Source of the DNA: Inquilinus sp042743185
Lineage (GTDB): Bacteria > Pseudomonadota > Alphaproteobacteria > DSM-16000 > Inquilinaceae
Direction: 5' to 3'
NCBI RefSeq assembly: GCF_042743185.1
Contig: NZ_JBHYMS010000022.1
Location: 1-64,000, forward strand
Length of the DNA stretch: 64,000 nucleotides
In this document: in pieces, positions 13,179 to 22,077 of the stretch
How positions within the stretch are numbered: position 1 is the stretch's first letter
How the letters are laid out: each line of letters opens with the position of its first letter
Made by a program: the position numbers and the translations under genes
The notes under the pieces: generated by a model
Told to the model about the DNA's origin: nothing
What the model saw: only the letters and a program-made list of their open reading frames with translations
Databases searched by the model: none

Positions 13179-15074
13179 TCACGTCGCCCGCACGTAGCGC
13201 CCGGGCGCGTCCTCGATCGGGGTCAGCTCGCGGTCCCCAGGGTGCCGGGCCGGGACCTGGCCGCCGGCATGGCGGGAGATCCATTTCTGCCATTCCGGCC
13301 ACCAGGAGCCTTCGACCTGCTTCGCTCCCTTGAGCCAGGAGTCGGGGCTCGCCGGGGTCCGGGTGTTGACCCAGTGGCAGTACTTCTTCGCCGCCGGCGG
13401 GTTGACCACTCCGGCGATGTGGCCCGAGGCGCTGAGGCAGAAGCGCACCGGGCCGCCGAACAGCTGGGTCGCGGCATAGGTCGAGGCCCAGGGCGCGATG
13501 TGGTCGTCGCGGGTCGATAGCATGAAGCTGGGCGTCCTGATCGTGGTCAGGTCGATCGGCACGCCGGCGAGCGCTATGCCGCCCGGCTGCGCCAGCCGGT
13601 TCTCCTGATACATGTTGCGCAGATAGAAGCTGTGCATCGCGGCCGGCATCCGGGTCGCGTCGCTGTTCCAGTACAGGAGGTCGAAGGGGAAGGGGTCCTT
13701 GCCCAGGAGGTAGTTGTTGACGACGAAGGACCAGATCAGGTCGTTGGCGCGCAGCAGGTTGAAGGTCGTCGCCATGGCCGAGCCTTCGAGATAGCCCTTG
13801 CCGGACATCTTCGCCTCGATCGTCCGCAACTGCTCCTCGTCGACGAAGATGCCGAGCTCGCCCGGATCGGTGAAGTCGGTCAGCGTGGTCAGATAGGTCG
13901 CGCTCTTGACCCGATCCTCTTCGCCCTTGGCCGTCATCCAGGCCAGAGTACAGGCCAGAAGCGTGCCGCCCAGGCAGTAGCCGACGACATTGACCTCGCG
14001 CTCGCCGGTCGCCTGCTCGATCGCGCCGATCGCCGCCAGCGACCCCTCCAGCATGTAGTCGGCGAAGCTCTTGCCGGCCAGGCGCCCGTCCGGATTGACC
14101 CAGGAGACCACGAAGACGGTGTGGCCCTGTTCCACCGCCCAGCGGATCAGGCTGTTCTGCGGCTTCAGGTCGAGGATGTAGAACTTGTTGATCCAGGGCG
14201 GGATGATCAGCAGCGGCCGCCGCGCCACCGTCTCGGTGGCCGGGTCGTACTGGATCAGCTGCATCAGCTCGGTCTCGAACACCACCTTGCCGGGGGTGAC
14301 TGCGATGTTGCGGCCGATCTCGAAGGCGGTGCGGTCGGTCATGCTGACGGCCAGCCGGCCTTGGCCGCGCTCCAGGTCGGCCAGCATGTTCTCGAGGCCC
14401 TTGACCAGGTTCTCGCCGCGCGATTCCAGCGTGCTGCGCAGCACTTCGGGGTTGGTGGCGACGAAGTTGGATGGCGCCATCGCGTCGATGAACTGGCGGG
14501 TGTAGAAGTCGACCTTCTTCGCCGTCTTGGCATCCAGCCCCTCGACCTGGCGGACCGAGCCCTGCAGCCAGCGCGCGGTCAGCAGGTAGGACTGCTTGAT
14601 GAAATCGAACACCGCGACCTCGCTCCAGGCCGGGTCCTTGAAGCGCTTGTCGCCCTTCTCCGCCGTCACCACCGGCTCCGCCTCCTGGCCCAAGAGACGC
14701 TGGGCGGTGCGGCTCCACAGCGTGGCATAGTCCTGCCACAGCGACATCTGGGCCTGCACCAGCCGGGTCGGGTCGGCCATCAGCCGCGAGGTCATGGCCA
14801 GGAAGGCCGAGCCGATGTTGAGCGGATCCAGCTCCGGCGCCTCGGCGCGGCCCTGCTTCTCCAGGAAGGCGGTGACCAGCCGGGCGCTGCGCTCGGCGAT
14901 CTCGACCATGCGGCGCGCCAGCTCGGCCGGATCCGCCGGCGGCGGGGCCTCCGGCGCCGCGGTGCCGGGCTTCGTCTGGGCCTTGGGCTCGGCTTCGCCG
15001 GACTTCGTCCGGGCCTTGATCTCGGCTTCGCCGGACTTCGTCCGGCTGGGGGCCGCGCGGGCGCGTTCGGTCAT
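13179..15074 (-). CDS. phaC: Class I poly(3-hydroxyalkanoate) synthase
   Basis: 631 residues. It polymerises 3-hydroxyacyl-CoA into PHA storage granules. The alpha/beta-hydrolase core carries the lipase-like box GYCLGGTLLA with the catalytic Cys near residue 367. The catalytic Asp is in STRDDHIAPW and the His in SGHIAGVVNPP. PPWINKFYILDLKPQNS and ATYLTTLTDF are family blocks. The ATG at 15072-15074 is preferred to a TTG two codons upstream. The N-terminus carries three 11-residue repeats not typical of PhaC. A palindromic repeat follows the gene. No phasin or phaAB genes are nearby. Confidence 0.95.
   Translation of the reverse strand: MTERARAAPSRTKSGEAEIKARTKSGEAEPKAQTKPGTAAPEAPPPADPAELARRMVEIAERSARLVTAFLEKQGRAEAPELDPLNIGSAFLAMTSRLMADPTRLVQAQMSLWQDYATLWSRTAQRLLGQEAEPVVTAEKGDKRFKDPAWSEVAVFDFIKQSYLLTARWLQGSVRQVEGLDAKTAKKVDFYTRQFIDAMAPSNFVATNPEVLRSTLESRGENLVKGLENMLADLERGQGRLAVSMTDRTAFEIGRNIAVTPGKVVFETELMQLIQYDPATETVARRPLLIIPPWINKFYILDLKPQNSLIRWAVEQGHTVFVVSWVNPDGRLAGKSFADYMLEGSLAAIGAIEQATGEREVNVVGYCLGGTLLACTLAWMTAKGEEDRVKSATYLTTLTDFTDPGELGIFVDEEQLRTIEAKMSGKGYLEGSAMATTFNLLRANDLIWSFVVNNYLLGKDPFPFDLLYWNSDATRMPAAMHSFYLRNMYQENRLAQPGGIALAGVPIDLTTIRTPSFMLSTRDDHIAPWASTYAATQLFGGPVRFCLSASGHIAGVVNPPAAKKYCHWVNTRTPASPDSWLKGAKQVEGSWWPEWQKWISRHAGGQVPARHPGDRELTPIEDAPGRYVRAT
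14955..15053 (-). repeat. 33-bp tandem repeat encoding the PhaC N-terminal 11-mers
   Basis: Three consecutive 33-base units within phaC encode RTKSGEAEIKA, RTKSGEAEPKA and the more diverged QTKPGTAAPEA. The first two units are nearly identical at the DNA level (GGCTTCGCCGGACTTCGTCCGG repeats with period 33), indicating recent duplication and likely copy-number variation between strains. Confidence 0.75.
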
Positions 15075-15208
15075 GGCCAAGGATCCCTTGTCTGCGGCGG
15101 CATCGCCCGAGGCGCGGAATCGAGCGTAGAATGCCGCTTATCCGCCACTTTGCACGGCCATCCTCTTTCCAGTCCACCCTTTCAACGAAGTGTGCTAGGC
15201 ACGTGCCC

Positions 15209-16249
15209 ATGCGTCGCACCGGCTCTCTCATGATCGCTTCCGCCCGCCCCGGCCTTCCGGTCCGTGGCGCCGTTGTCACCCTCGCCCTCGGCCTCGCCCT
15301 CGCAGGCTGCGGCGGCCGCATCTTCGACGGCACGCCCTATGCGGGTGACGTCCCGGCCTCCGTGCCCAAGGTCGAGACCGCCGAGGTCACGCCGCTCGGG
15401 CCGGCCGAGGCGCCGCCGGTGCCCAGCGTCGGCGGGCCCCTGGGCACCGCCCAGGCGGGTGACACCAAGACCTACAACCTGCCCGCGCTGGCCCAGACCG
15501 ACGCCGACCGCGCCGCGATGCAGCAGGCCCGGGCGCAGCAGCAGGCGACCCAGCAGCAGCGCCGGGCGCAGATCGAACAGCAGCGCCAGGCCGCTTTCCA
15601 GCGGCAGCAGCAGATCGCGCAGCAGCAGGCGGCGGCGCAGCAGGCGCAACAGCAGCAGCCGACCGGCACGGTCGCGCCGTTGACCTTCGGTCAGCGCCGC
15701 GACACCGCCGCCCCCCCGGCGATGGACTCGATGCCGCGCCCGGCCTCGCAGCAGGCCTATCCCAATCTCGGTACCGTGCCGGAGAAGCCGACCGACCTGC
15801 CGACGCCGGAGCAGCAGGCCGCGGTGCGCAGCCAGCTCGAAGCCGACCGGGCCGCCTCGGGCGCCCCCGGCGCGCTGAGCTTCGGCAACCGGCCGGCGAA
15901 CGGTCAGGCCGCAGCGGCCCCGGCGCAGGAATCGAAGCCGGCCTTCAGCTTCAACAACCGGGTCGCCGGCACGGTCAAGTTCGATGGCGGCAGCACCACG
16001 CTCCCGGCCTCGGCCAACAGCACCATCGAGAACGTCGCCAAGACGGCGCAGAGCCCGAAGCTGCGGGTTGTCGGCTACGGCGCCGGCGATGGTGCCGCCC
16101 AGGCCAAGGCGCGGGCCGAGGCGGTGGCCGCCGCGCTGCGCGCGGCCGGCGTCGACCCGGCCCGAATCGTCACCGGCGGCTCGGCCGACACCCGACCGAA
16201 CATCACCGACGGCCAGGCCGCCCGCGTCGAAATCTACCTCGCCCAGTAA
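15209..16249 (+). CDS. OmpA-like outer-membrane lipoprotein
   Basis: 346 residues. The N-terminal lipoprotein signal ends in the lipobox LALAGC, predicting lipid attachment at that Cys. A Gln/Ala-rich segment (QQARAQQQATQQQRRAQIEQ and similar runs) follows, likely a long helical or disordered spacer. The C-terminal domain resembles OmpA/peptidoglycan-associating folds: VKFDGGSTTLPASANSTIENVAK, then AQAKARAEAVAAALRAAGVDPARIV and NITDGQAARVEIYLAQ. It probably tethers the envelope to peptidoglycan. Start: ATG 15209; ATG 15230 is a good alternative giving a shorter signal peptide. It is divergent from phaC. Confidence 0.7.
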   Translation: MRRTGSLMIASARPGLPVRGAVVTLALGLALAGCGGRIFDGTPYAGDVPASVPKVETAEVTPLGPAEAPPVPSVGGPLGTAQAGDTKTYNLPALAQTDADRAAMQQARAQQQATQQQRRAQIEQQRQAAFQRQQQIAQQQAAAQQAQQQQPTGTVAPLTFGQRRDTAAPPAMDSMPRPASQQAYPNLGTVPEKPTDLPTPEQQAAVRSQLEADRAASGAPGALSFGNRPANGQAAAAPAQESKPAFSFNNRVAGTVKFDGGSTTLPASANSTIENVAKTAQSPKLRVVGYGAGDGAAQAKARAEAVAAALRAAGVDPARIVTGGSADTRPNITDGQAARVEIYLAQ

Positions 16250-16292
16250 GCTCAGCACCGGACGCCCCGACGGGCGTCGGGGGGACACGTCG

Positions 16293-17528
16293 ATGACCGA
16301 TCAGGACTTCCACCGAATCAAGCGCCTGCCGCCCTATGTGTTCGCCGAGGTGAACGCGATGAAGGCGGCGGCGCGAGCTCGGGGCGAAGACATCATCGAT
16401 CTCGGCATGGGCAATCCCGACGGGCCGCCGCCGAAGCATGTGATCGAGAAGCTGACCGAGGCGGCGCAGAACCCGCGCAGCCACGGCTATTCCACCTCGC
16501 GCGGCATCCCGGGGCTGCGCCGGGCCCAGGCCGCCTACTATCAGCGCCGCTTCGGGGTCGAACTCGACCCCGAGAGCGAGCTCGTCGTCACCATCGGGTC
16601 GAAGGAAGGCCTGGCCAACCTGGCCCAGGCGATCACCAGCCCGGGCGACATCATCCTGGTGCCGAACCCGAGCTACCCGATCCACATGTTCGGCTTCATC
16701 ATCGCCGGCGCGTCGGTGCGGTCGCTGCCGATCACGCCGGGCACGAATTTCATGGACGTGCTGGAGCGGGCGGTGCGGCACAGCGTGCCGAAGCCGACCG
16801 CGCTGGTGCTGAACTACCCGTCGAACCCGACGGCCGAGGTTGTCGACCTCGATTTCTACCGGCCGATCGTCCAGTTCTGCCGCCAGCACGGCATCTGGAT
16901 CCTGTCCGACCTGGCCTATGCCGAGATCTATTTCGACACGGCGCCGCCGCCCTCGATCCTGGCGATCCCCGAGGCGCGCGACATCGCGGTTGAGTTCACC
17001 TCCCTCAGCAAGACCTATTCGATGGCCGGCTGGCGCATCGGCTTCGCCGCCGGCAACAAGCGGCTGATCGCGGCGCTCGCCCGCGTGAAGTCCTATGTCG
17101 ACTATGGCGCGTTCACGCCCTTGCAGGTGGCGGCGACCGCGGCGATCAACGGGCCGCAGGATTTCGTCGACGAGATGCGGGCGCGCTATCGCCTGCGCCG
17201 CGACACGCTGGTCGAGGGGCTGCGCGCCGCCGGCTGGCCGGTGGAGAAGCCCGAGGCCAGCATGTTCGTCTGGGCGCCGATCCCGGAGGCGTTCGCCAGC
17301 ATGGGGTCGCTCGCCTTCTCCAAGCTGCTGCTGGAAGAGGCGGGGGTGGCCGTGGCGCCGGGCGTCGGCTTCGGCGAATACGGCGACGGCCATGTCCGCA
17401 TCGCGCTGGTCGAGAACCACCAGCGCATCCGCCAGGCCTGCAAGGCCATCAAGACCTTCCTGAGCCGGCGGCGCAACGACCCGCAGCCGGCCAGTCTGCG
17501 TGTCGACAGCCTGAAAGCGGTATCGTGA
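16293..17528 (+). CDS. Class I aminotransferase (AlaC/LL-DAP aminotransferase-like)
   Basis: 411 residues. PLP lysine in SLSKTYSMAGWRIGF and the substrate loop in NYPSNPTAE. The opening IDLGMGNPDGPPPKHVIEKL is typical of the AlaC/LL-diaminopimelate aminotransferase-like group. In E. coli AlaC makes alanine from pyruvate; in alphaproteobacteria such genes are often named for diaminopimelate, so the substrate is uncertain. The stop overlaps the hom start by four bases (GTGA), making the two an operon and pointing to aspartate-family or alanine metabolism. A GACGCCC/GGGCGTC hairpin lies just upstream (16261-16278). Confidence 0.88.
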   Translation: MTDQDFHRIKRLPPYVFAEVNAMKAAARARGEDIIDLGMGNPDGPPPKHVIEKLTEAAQNPRSHGYSTSRGIPGLRRAQAAYYQRRFGVELDPESELVVTIGSKEGLANLAQAITSPGDIILVPNPSYPIHMFGFIIAGASVRSLPITPGTNFMDVLERAVRHSVPKPTALVLNYPSNPTAEVVDLDFYRPIVQFCRQHGIWILSDLAYAEIYFDTAPPPSILAIPEARDIAVEFTSLSKTYSMAGWRIGFAAGNKRLIAALARVKSYVDYGAFTPLQVAATAAINGPQDFVDEMRARYRLRRDTLVEGLRAAGWPVEKPEASMFVWAPIPEAFASMGSLAFSKLLLEEAGVAVAPGVGFGEYGDGHVRIALVENHQRIRQACKAIKTFLSRRRNDPQPASLRVDSLKAVS

Positions 17529-18817
17529 TCCCGGTTCTTCGCATCGGCATCGCCGGCCTCGGCACCGTCGGCGGCGGCGTGCTGCGCCTGCTGCAGGCGC
17601 ATGCCGACCTGTTGGCCCAGCGCAGCGGCCGGCGCATCGTCGTCGCCGCCGTCTCGGCCCGCGACCGGCACCGCGACCGTGGCGTGCCGCTCGACGGCGT
17701 GCGCTGGTATGACGACGCGGTGGCGCTGGCCGCCGACCCCGAGATCGATGTGGTGGTCGAGCTGATCGGCGGCGCCAACGGCGTCGCCAAGGCGGTCTGC
17801 GAGACCGCGATCGCCCATGGCAAGCAGGTCGTGACGGCCAACAAGGCGCTGCTCGCGGTGCACGGCCCGGATCTCGCCGCCCGGGCCGAGGAGGCCGGCG
17901 TGGCGCTGGCCTTCGAGGCGGCGGTGGCCGGCGGCATCCCGGCGATCAAGGGGCTGCGCGAAGGGCTGGCCGGCAACCGCATCGACGGCGTGTTCGGCAT
18001 CCTCAACGGCACCTGCAACTACATCCTGACCGAGATGCGGACGACCGGCCGGGAGTTCGCCGAGGTGCTGGCCGAGGCGCAGAAGCTGGGCTATGCCGAG
18101 GCCGATCCCAGCTTCGATGTCGACGGCATCGACGCCGCCCACAAGCTGGCGGTGCTGGCGGCGCTGGCCTTCAACGCCCGGGTCGAGTTCGACGACCTGC
18201 ACATCGAGGGCATCCGCCAGGTCTCGGCGCTCGACATCGCCTATGCGCAGGAGCTGGGCTATCGCATCAAGCTGCTCGGCATCGCCCGGCGCACCGATGA
18301 GGGGCTGTCGCTGCGCGTCCATCCCTGCATGGTGACCGAGGCTTCGCCGATCGCCCATGTCGAGGGCGTGTTCAACGCCGTGGTGGCGCAGGGTGACTTC
18401 GTCGGCCAGGTGATGATGACCGGCCGCGGCGCCGGCGCCGGCCCGACTGCCTCGGCCGTGGTCGCCGACCTGGTCGACCTGGCCCGGGGCCTGAAGGTGC
18501 CGGTGCTCGGCATCCCGGCCGCGCGGCTGGAGCGCGCCGCCGTGGCGCCGATGGACCACCGCCGCGGCGCCTATTACCTTCGGCTGATGGTGGTCGACCG
18601 GCCGGGCGTGATCGCCGACGTGGCCGCCGCCATGCGCGACCAGCAGATCTCGGTCGAGAGCCTGCTGCAGCGCGGCCGGTCGCCCGGCGACGCGGTGCCG
18701 CTTGTGATCATCACCCATGAGACCGACGAGGCGGCGATGACCCGGCTGCTGGCGGCGCTGGGCGCGCTGGACGCGGTGCTGGAACCGCCGCATGTCATCC
18801 GCATTGAAGACCTGTAA
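17525..18817 (+). CDS. hom: Homoserine dehydrogenase
   Basis: 430 residues. It reduces aspartate semialdehyde to homoserine on the way to threonine and methionine. The N-terminal Rossmann motif is GIAGLGTVGGGVLRLL, the family signature is GGANGVAKAVCETAIAHGKQVVTANKALLA, and the catalytic region is GILNGTCNYILTEM with YAEADPSFDVDGIDAAHKL. A C-terminal ACT domain (from about residue 345, YYLRLMVVDRPGVIADVAAAM) suggests threonine feedback. The GTG start overlaps the aminotransferase stop. glpX follows 113 bases downstream. Confidence 0.95.
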   Translation: MIPVLRIGIAGLGTVGGGVLRLLQAHADLLAQRSGRRIVVAAVSARDRHRDRGVPLDGVRWYDDAVALAADPEIDVVVELIGGANGVAKAVCETAIAHGKQVVTANKALLAVHGPDLAARAEEAGVALAFEAAVAGGIPAIKGLREGLAGNRIDGVFGILNGTCNYILTEMRTTGREFAEVLAEAQKLGYAEADPSFDVDGIDAAHKLAVLAALAFNARVEFDDLHIEGIRQVSALDIAYAQELGYRIKLLGIARRTDEGLSLRVHPCMVTEASPIAHVEGVFNAVVAQGDFVGQVMMTGRGAGAGPTASAVVADLVDLARGLKVPVLGIPAARLERAAVAPMDHRRGAYYLRLMVVDRPGVIADVAAAMRDQQISVESLLQRGRSPGDAVPLVIITHETDEAAMTRLLAALGALDAVLEPPHVIRIEDL

Positions 18818-18930
18818 CTATTCCCGGTACCGGCCGTAGCCGAAAGCCGGTACACCCGTCGCACGATGTGTCCGCCGCCGCCCGTGAGGGCCGATGCGGC
18901 GGAGACGAGACCGAGAGGATCGGAGAGACG

Positions 18931-19932
18931 ATGAAACGGCCGGAAACCAAGTCCCAGGTGATGGACCGCAACCTCGCGCTCGAGGCGGTGCGGGTGACGG
19001 AAGCGGCAGCCCTCTCCGCGTCGCGGCTGATGGGCCGCGGCGACGAGCGCCAGGCGGACCAGGCGGCGGTCGACGCGATGCGGCAGGCGCTGAACAGCCT
19101 GGCCATCGAGGGCGAGGTGGTGATCGGCGAGGGCGAGCGCGACGAGGCGCCGATGCTCTATATCGGCGAGAAGGTCGGCGCCGGCGACGGGCCGGAGATC
19201 GACATCGCCCTCGACCCGCTGGAGGGCACCACCATCACCGCCAAGGGCGGGCCGAACGCGCTGGCGGTCATCGCCATGGCGAACAAGGGCGGCTTTCTGA
19301 AGGCCCCCGACGTCTACATGGACAAGATCGCGGTCGGCGGCGACCTGCCGAAGGACCTGATCGACATCGACGCCAGCCCGGCCCAGAACCTCAAGGCGCT
19401 GGCGCTGGCCAAGCGGGTCGCGGTCTCCGACCTCGTGGTCTGCGTGCTCGACCGGCCGCGCCACCAGGAGCTGATCGCCCGCGTGCGCGAGGCCGGCGCC
19501 CGGATCATGCTGATCTCGGACGGCGACGTGTCGGGCGTGATCGCCACGTCCACGCCCGAGGCCGGCGTCGACATGTATCTCGGCACCGGCGGCGCGCCCG
19601 AAGGCGTGCTGGCGGCCTCGGCGCTGCGCTGCATCGGCGGCCAGATGCAGGGCCGCCTGCTGTTCCGCAACGACGACGAGCGTGAGCGCGCCAAGCGCCA
19701 GGGCATCGAGGACTTCACCCGCGTCTACGGGCTGATGGACCTGGCCGGCGGCGACGTCATGTTCGCGGCCACCGGCGTCACCACCGGCCCGATGCTGCGC
19801 GGCGTCCGCCTGATCCCGGGCGGGGCGGTCACCCATTCAATCGTGATGCGGTCGAAGAGCGGCACGGTCCGCACCATCGAGGCGCGGCACGATTTCCGCC
19901 GCAAGGCCGGGTTCGAGTTTGTTGGTGGGTAA
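18931..19932 (+). CDS. glpX: Class II fructose-1,6-bisphosphatase
   Basis: 333 residues of the GlpX family. It dephosphorylates fructose-1,6-bisphosphate in gluconeogenesis (and possibly sedoheptulose-1,7-bisphosphate). Metal/substrate motifs: VVIGEGERDEAPMLYIGEKVG and DIALDPLEGTTITAKG. GDVSGVIATSTPEAGVDMYLGTGGAPEGV and FAATGVTTGPMLRGVR are also characteristic. The ATG at 18931 follows GGAGAGACG. It lies between hom and recJ, an order I recall from Rhodospirillales genomes. Confidence 0.95.
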   Translation: MKRPETKSQVMDRNLALEAVRVTEAAALSASRLMGRGDERQADQAAVDAMRQALNSLAIEGEVVIGEGERDEAPMLYIGEKVGAGDGPEIDIALDPLEGTTITAKGGPNALAVIAMANKGGFLKAPDVYMDKIAVGGDLPKDLIDIDASPAQNLKALALAKRVAVSDLVVCVLDRPRHQELIARVREAGARIMLISDGDVSGVIATSTPEAGVDMYLGTGGAPEGVLAASALRCIGGQMQGRLLFRNDDERERAKRQGIEDFTRVYGLMDLAGGDVMFAATGVTTGPMLRGVRLIPGGAVTHSIVMRSKSGTVRTIEARHDFRRKAGFEFVGG

Positions 19933-19957
19933 AGGGGGCGGATAAGGCCGTCGGCGG

Positions 19958-21790
19958 ATGGCGGCCGACGGGGGCGGCCGGGGAGGGGCTGGTGATGACT
20001 TCAAGGCGGGGGTGGTGAGCGCGCCGGCGCTGTTCGGCGTCGAACGCTCCGTCAAGGGCGCGCGCTGGATCGGCCGCGCCACCGACGACCGGCTGGCGCT
20101 GGCCCTCTCCCAGCGCCATGCCCTGCCGGAGCTGGTCGCCCGGGTGCTGGCGGCGCGCGGCGTCGGCCTGGACGACGCACCCGCCTTCCTCAACCCGACG
20201 CTGCGGGCGCTGCTGCCCGACCCCTCGGTGCTGCGCGACATGGACCGCGCGGCGGAGCGCATCGCCCGGGCGGTGACCGGCGGCGAGGGCATCGCCGTGT
20301 TCGGCGACTACGACGTCGACGGCGCCACCTCGACCGCGCTGATGGTCCGCTATCTGCGCGGGCTCGGCATCGAGCCGCAGATCCATATCCCCGACCGCAT
20401 CGCCGAGGGCTACGGCCCGAACGCCCAGGCGCTGGAGAAGCTGCGCGCCGGCGGCGCCGGGCTGGTGGTCACGGTCGATTGCGGCACCACTGCCTTCGAC
20501 GCGCTGGAAGGCGCCGCGGCTTCGGGCCTCGACATCGTCGTGCTCGACCACCACACGGCCGAGCCGCGCCTGCCCAAGGTGACGGCGGTGGTCAACCCGA
20601 ACCGGCTGGACCAGGATCCGGGGCTGGGGCAGCTCGCCGCCTGCGGCGTCACCTTCCTGGCTTTGGTGGCGCTCAACCGCACGCTGCGCCAGGCCGGCGC
20701 CTTTGCCAACCGGGCGGAGCCGGACCTGATGGCGCTGCTCGACCTGGTGGCGCTCGGCACGATCTGCGACGTGGTGCCGCTGACCGGGCTGAACCGGGCG
20801 CTGGTCGGGCAGGGGCTGAAGGTGATGGCGCAGCGCCGCAACACCGGCCTGGCCGCCCTGGCCGATGTGGCGCGGGTGACCGAGACGGTCGACGCCTACC
20901 ACGCCGGCTACATCCTGGGGCCGCGGATCAATGCCGGCGGCCGCATCGGCCGGGCCGATCTCGGCGCCCGCCTGCTGGCCACCGAGGACAAGGCCGAGGC
21001 GGCGCGGATCGCGGCGTTGCTGGACGAGCACAATGTCGACCGCAAGACCGTCGAGGCCGAGGTGATGGCTGCCGCGATCGCCCAGGTCGAGGCCTCGGAG
21101 TCCGGGCCGGTGATCCTGGTCGCGGGCGAGGGCTGGCACCCGGGCGTGGTCGGCATCGTCGCCGGCCGGCTGCGCGAGCGTTATGGCCGCCCGTCCTGCG
21201 TCGTCGGGATCGAGGGCGGCATCGGCAAGGCTTCGGGTCGCTCGGTGCCCGGCGTCGATCTCGGCGCCGCGGTGATCGCGGCGCGCCAGGCCGGCCTGCT
21301 GCTGTCCGGCGGTGGCCACCGCATGGCGGCGGGCTTCACCGTGCGGCAGGAGCGGATCGCCGGGCTGCGCGCCTTCCTGGCCGAGCACATCGACGGCCAG
21401 GTGGACGAGCCGATGGTGCCGCTGGTCGAGCTCGACGGCACGCTGGTGGTGGAGGCGGCGACGGTCGATCTGGCCGAGACGCTGTGCCGCCTCGGCCCCT
21501 TCGGCGCCGGAAATCCGGAGCCGCGCTTCGCGCTGCCGCGGGTGCGGGTGGTGGCGCCGTCGGTGGTCGGCGGCGGTGGCCATGTCGCCTGCACGCTGGT
21601 CGGACCGGATGGCGGCCGCCTCAGGGCGATCGCCTTCCGCTGTGCCGACCAGCCGGTGGGCCAGGCGCTGCTGCGCCGCGACGCGCTGCTGCATGTCGCC
21701 GGCACGCTCAGGCTCAACCGCTGGAACGGCAACATCCGGGTGCAGCTGTTCATCGACGACGTGGCGCCGCTCTGGGCCGAAAACGCTTGA
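19958..21790 (+). CDS. recJ: Single-stranded-DNA exonuclease RecJ
   Basis: 610 residues from ATG 19958; a GTG at 20012 or 20015, just before SAPALFGVERSV, may be the true start. It is a 5'-3' ssDNA exonuclease for recombination and mismatch repair. DHH-family phosphoesterase motifs: VFGDYDVDGATSTALM (near residue 115), VTVDCG and VLDHHTAE (near 197). The DHHA1 part has VAGEGWHPGVVGIVAGRL and LLLSGGGHRMAAGFTV. A C-terminal OB-fold ends the protein. It starts 25 bases after glpX, so it may be co-transcribed; tRNA-Glu follows. Confidence 0.94.
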   Translation: MAADGGGRGGAGDDFKAGVVSAPALFGVERSVKGARWIGRATDDRLALALSQRHALPELVARVLAARGVGLDDAPAFLNPTLRALLPDPSVLRDMDRAAERIARAVTGGEGIAVFGDYDVDGATSTALMVRYLRGLGIEPQIHIPDRIAEGYGPNAQALEKLRAGGAGLVVTVDCGTTAFDALEGAAASGLDIVVLDHHTAEPRLPKVTAVVNPNRLDQDPGLGQLAACGVTFLALVALNRTLRQAGAFANRAEPDLMALLDLVALGTICDVVPLTGLNRALVGQGLKVMAQRRNTGLAALADVARVTETVDAYHAGYILGPRINAGGRIGRADLGARLLATEDKAEAARIAALLDEHNVDRKTVEAEVMAAAIAQVEASESGPVILVAGEGWHPGVVGIVAGRLRERYGRPSCVVGIEGGIGKASGRSVPGVDLGAAVIAARQAGLLLSGGGHRMAAGFTVRQERIAGLRAFLAEHIDGQVDEPMVPLVELDGTLVVEAATVDLAETLCRLGPFGAGNPEPRFALPRVRVVAPSVVGGGGHVACTLVGPDGGRLRAIAFRCADQPVGQALLRRDALLHVAGTLRLNRWNGNIRVQLFIDDVAPLWAENA

Positions 21791-21828
21791 TTTCCCCGGC
21801 CGCTGCCGGTAGGTCTCTGCGCCGCGCC

Positions 21829-21904
21829 GACCCCTTCGTCTAGAGGCCTAGGACACCGCCCTTTCACGGCGGTAACACGGGTTCGAATCCCGTAGGGGTC
21901 GCCA
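21829..21904 (+). tRNA. tRNA-Glu (anticodon TTC)
   Basis: A 76-base cloverleaf. The acceptor stem GACCCCT pairs with AGGGGTC before the discriminator G. The anticodon stem-loop is CCGCC-CTTTCAC-GGCGG, giving TTC. The T-loop is GGGTTCGAATCCC, and the 3' CCA is encoded. It is close to E. coli tRNA-Glu in sequence. Confidence 0.97.
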
Positions 21905-22077
21905 CTTCGGTACAAAGCCGGGCACTCCGAGCGCCGCCATCGGCAGCCGGTGCCTTCAGAAGTTTGCTCTCAGGTGGTCGAGCCGCCCGATCCGGCGGGA
22001 AGAACCGACAGAACCGCGGCACCCGTGGAGTGCCCCGGTGAACGGCGACGCATGCCCCGCGCTGTCCTGCGAGGACC
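21905..22077. other. Intergenic between tRNA-Glu and GntR gene end
   Basis: No gene, clear terminator or attachment-site duplication was seen. It marks the border between the conserved housekeeping block and the accessory sugar-acid region, so it is a natural place for integration, but no repeat of the tRNA 3' end was found downstream by eye. Confidence 0.4.

Noticed and set aside
15075..15080. TTG start for phaC two codons upstream of the ATG
   Set aside because: The ATG at 15072-15074 is a better start; the difference is only two residues.
13632..15233. 533-codon open frame antisense to phaC
   Set aside because: It is a GC-bias shadow: His/Arg/Asp/Leu-rich with no family match, while phaC on the other strand has full catalytic motifs. 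The same applies to the long antisense frames at 5457-6797 (except its last 58 codons), 27529-29868, 36756-38852 and many others.
21829..22077. Genomic-island attachment site at tRNA-Glu
   Set aside because: No integrase gene and no repeat of the tRNA 3' end was found downstream, although the accessory region begins here.
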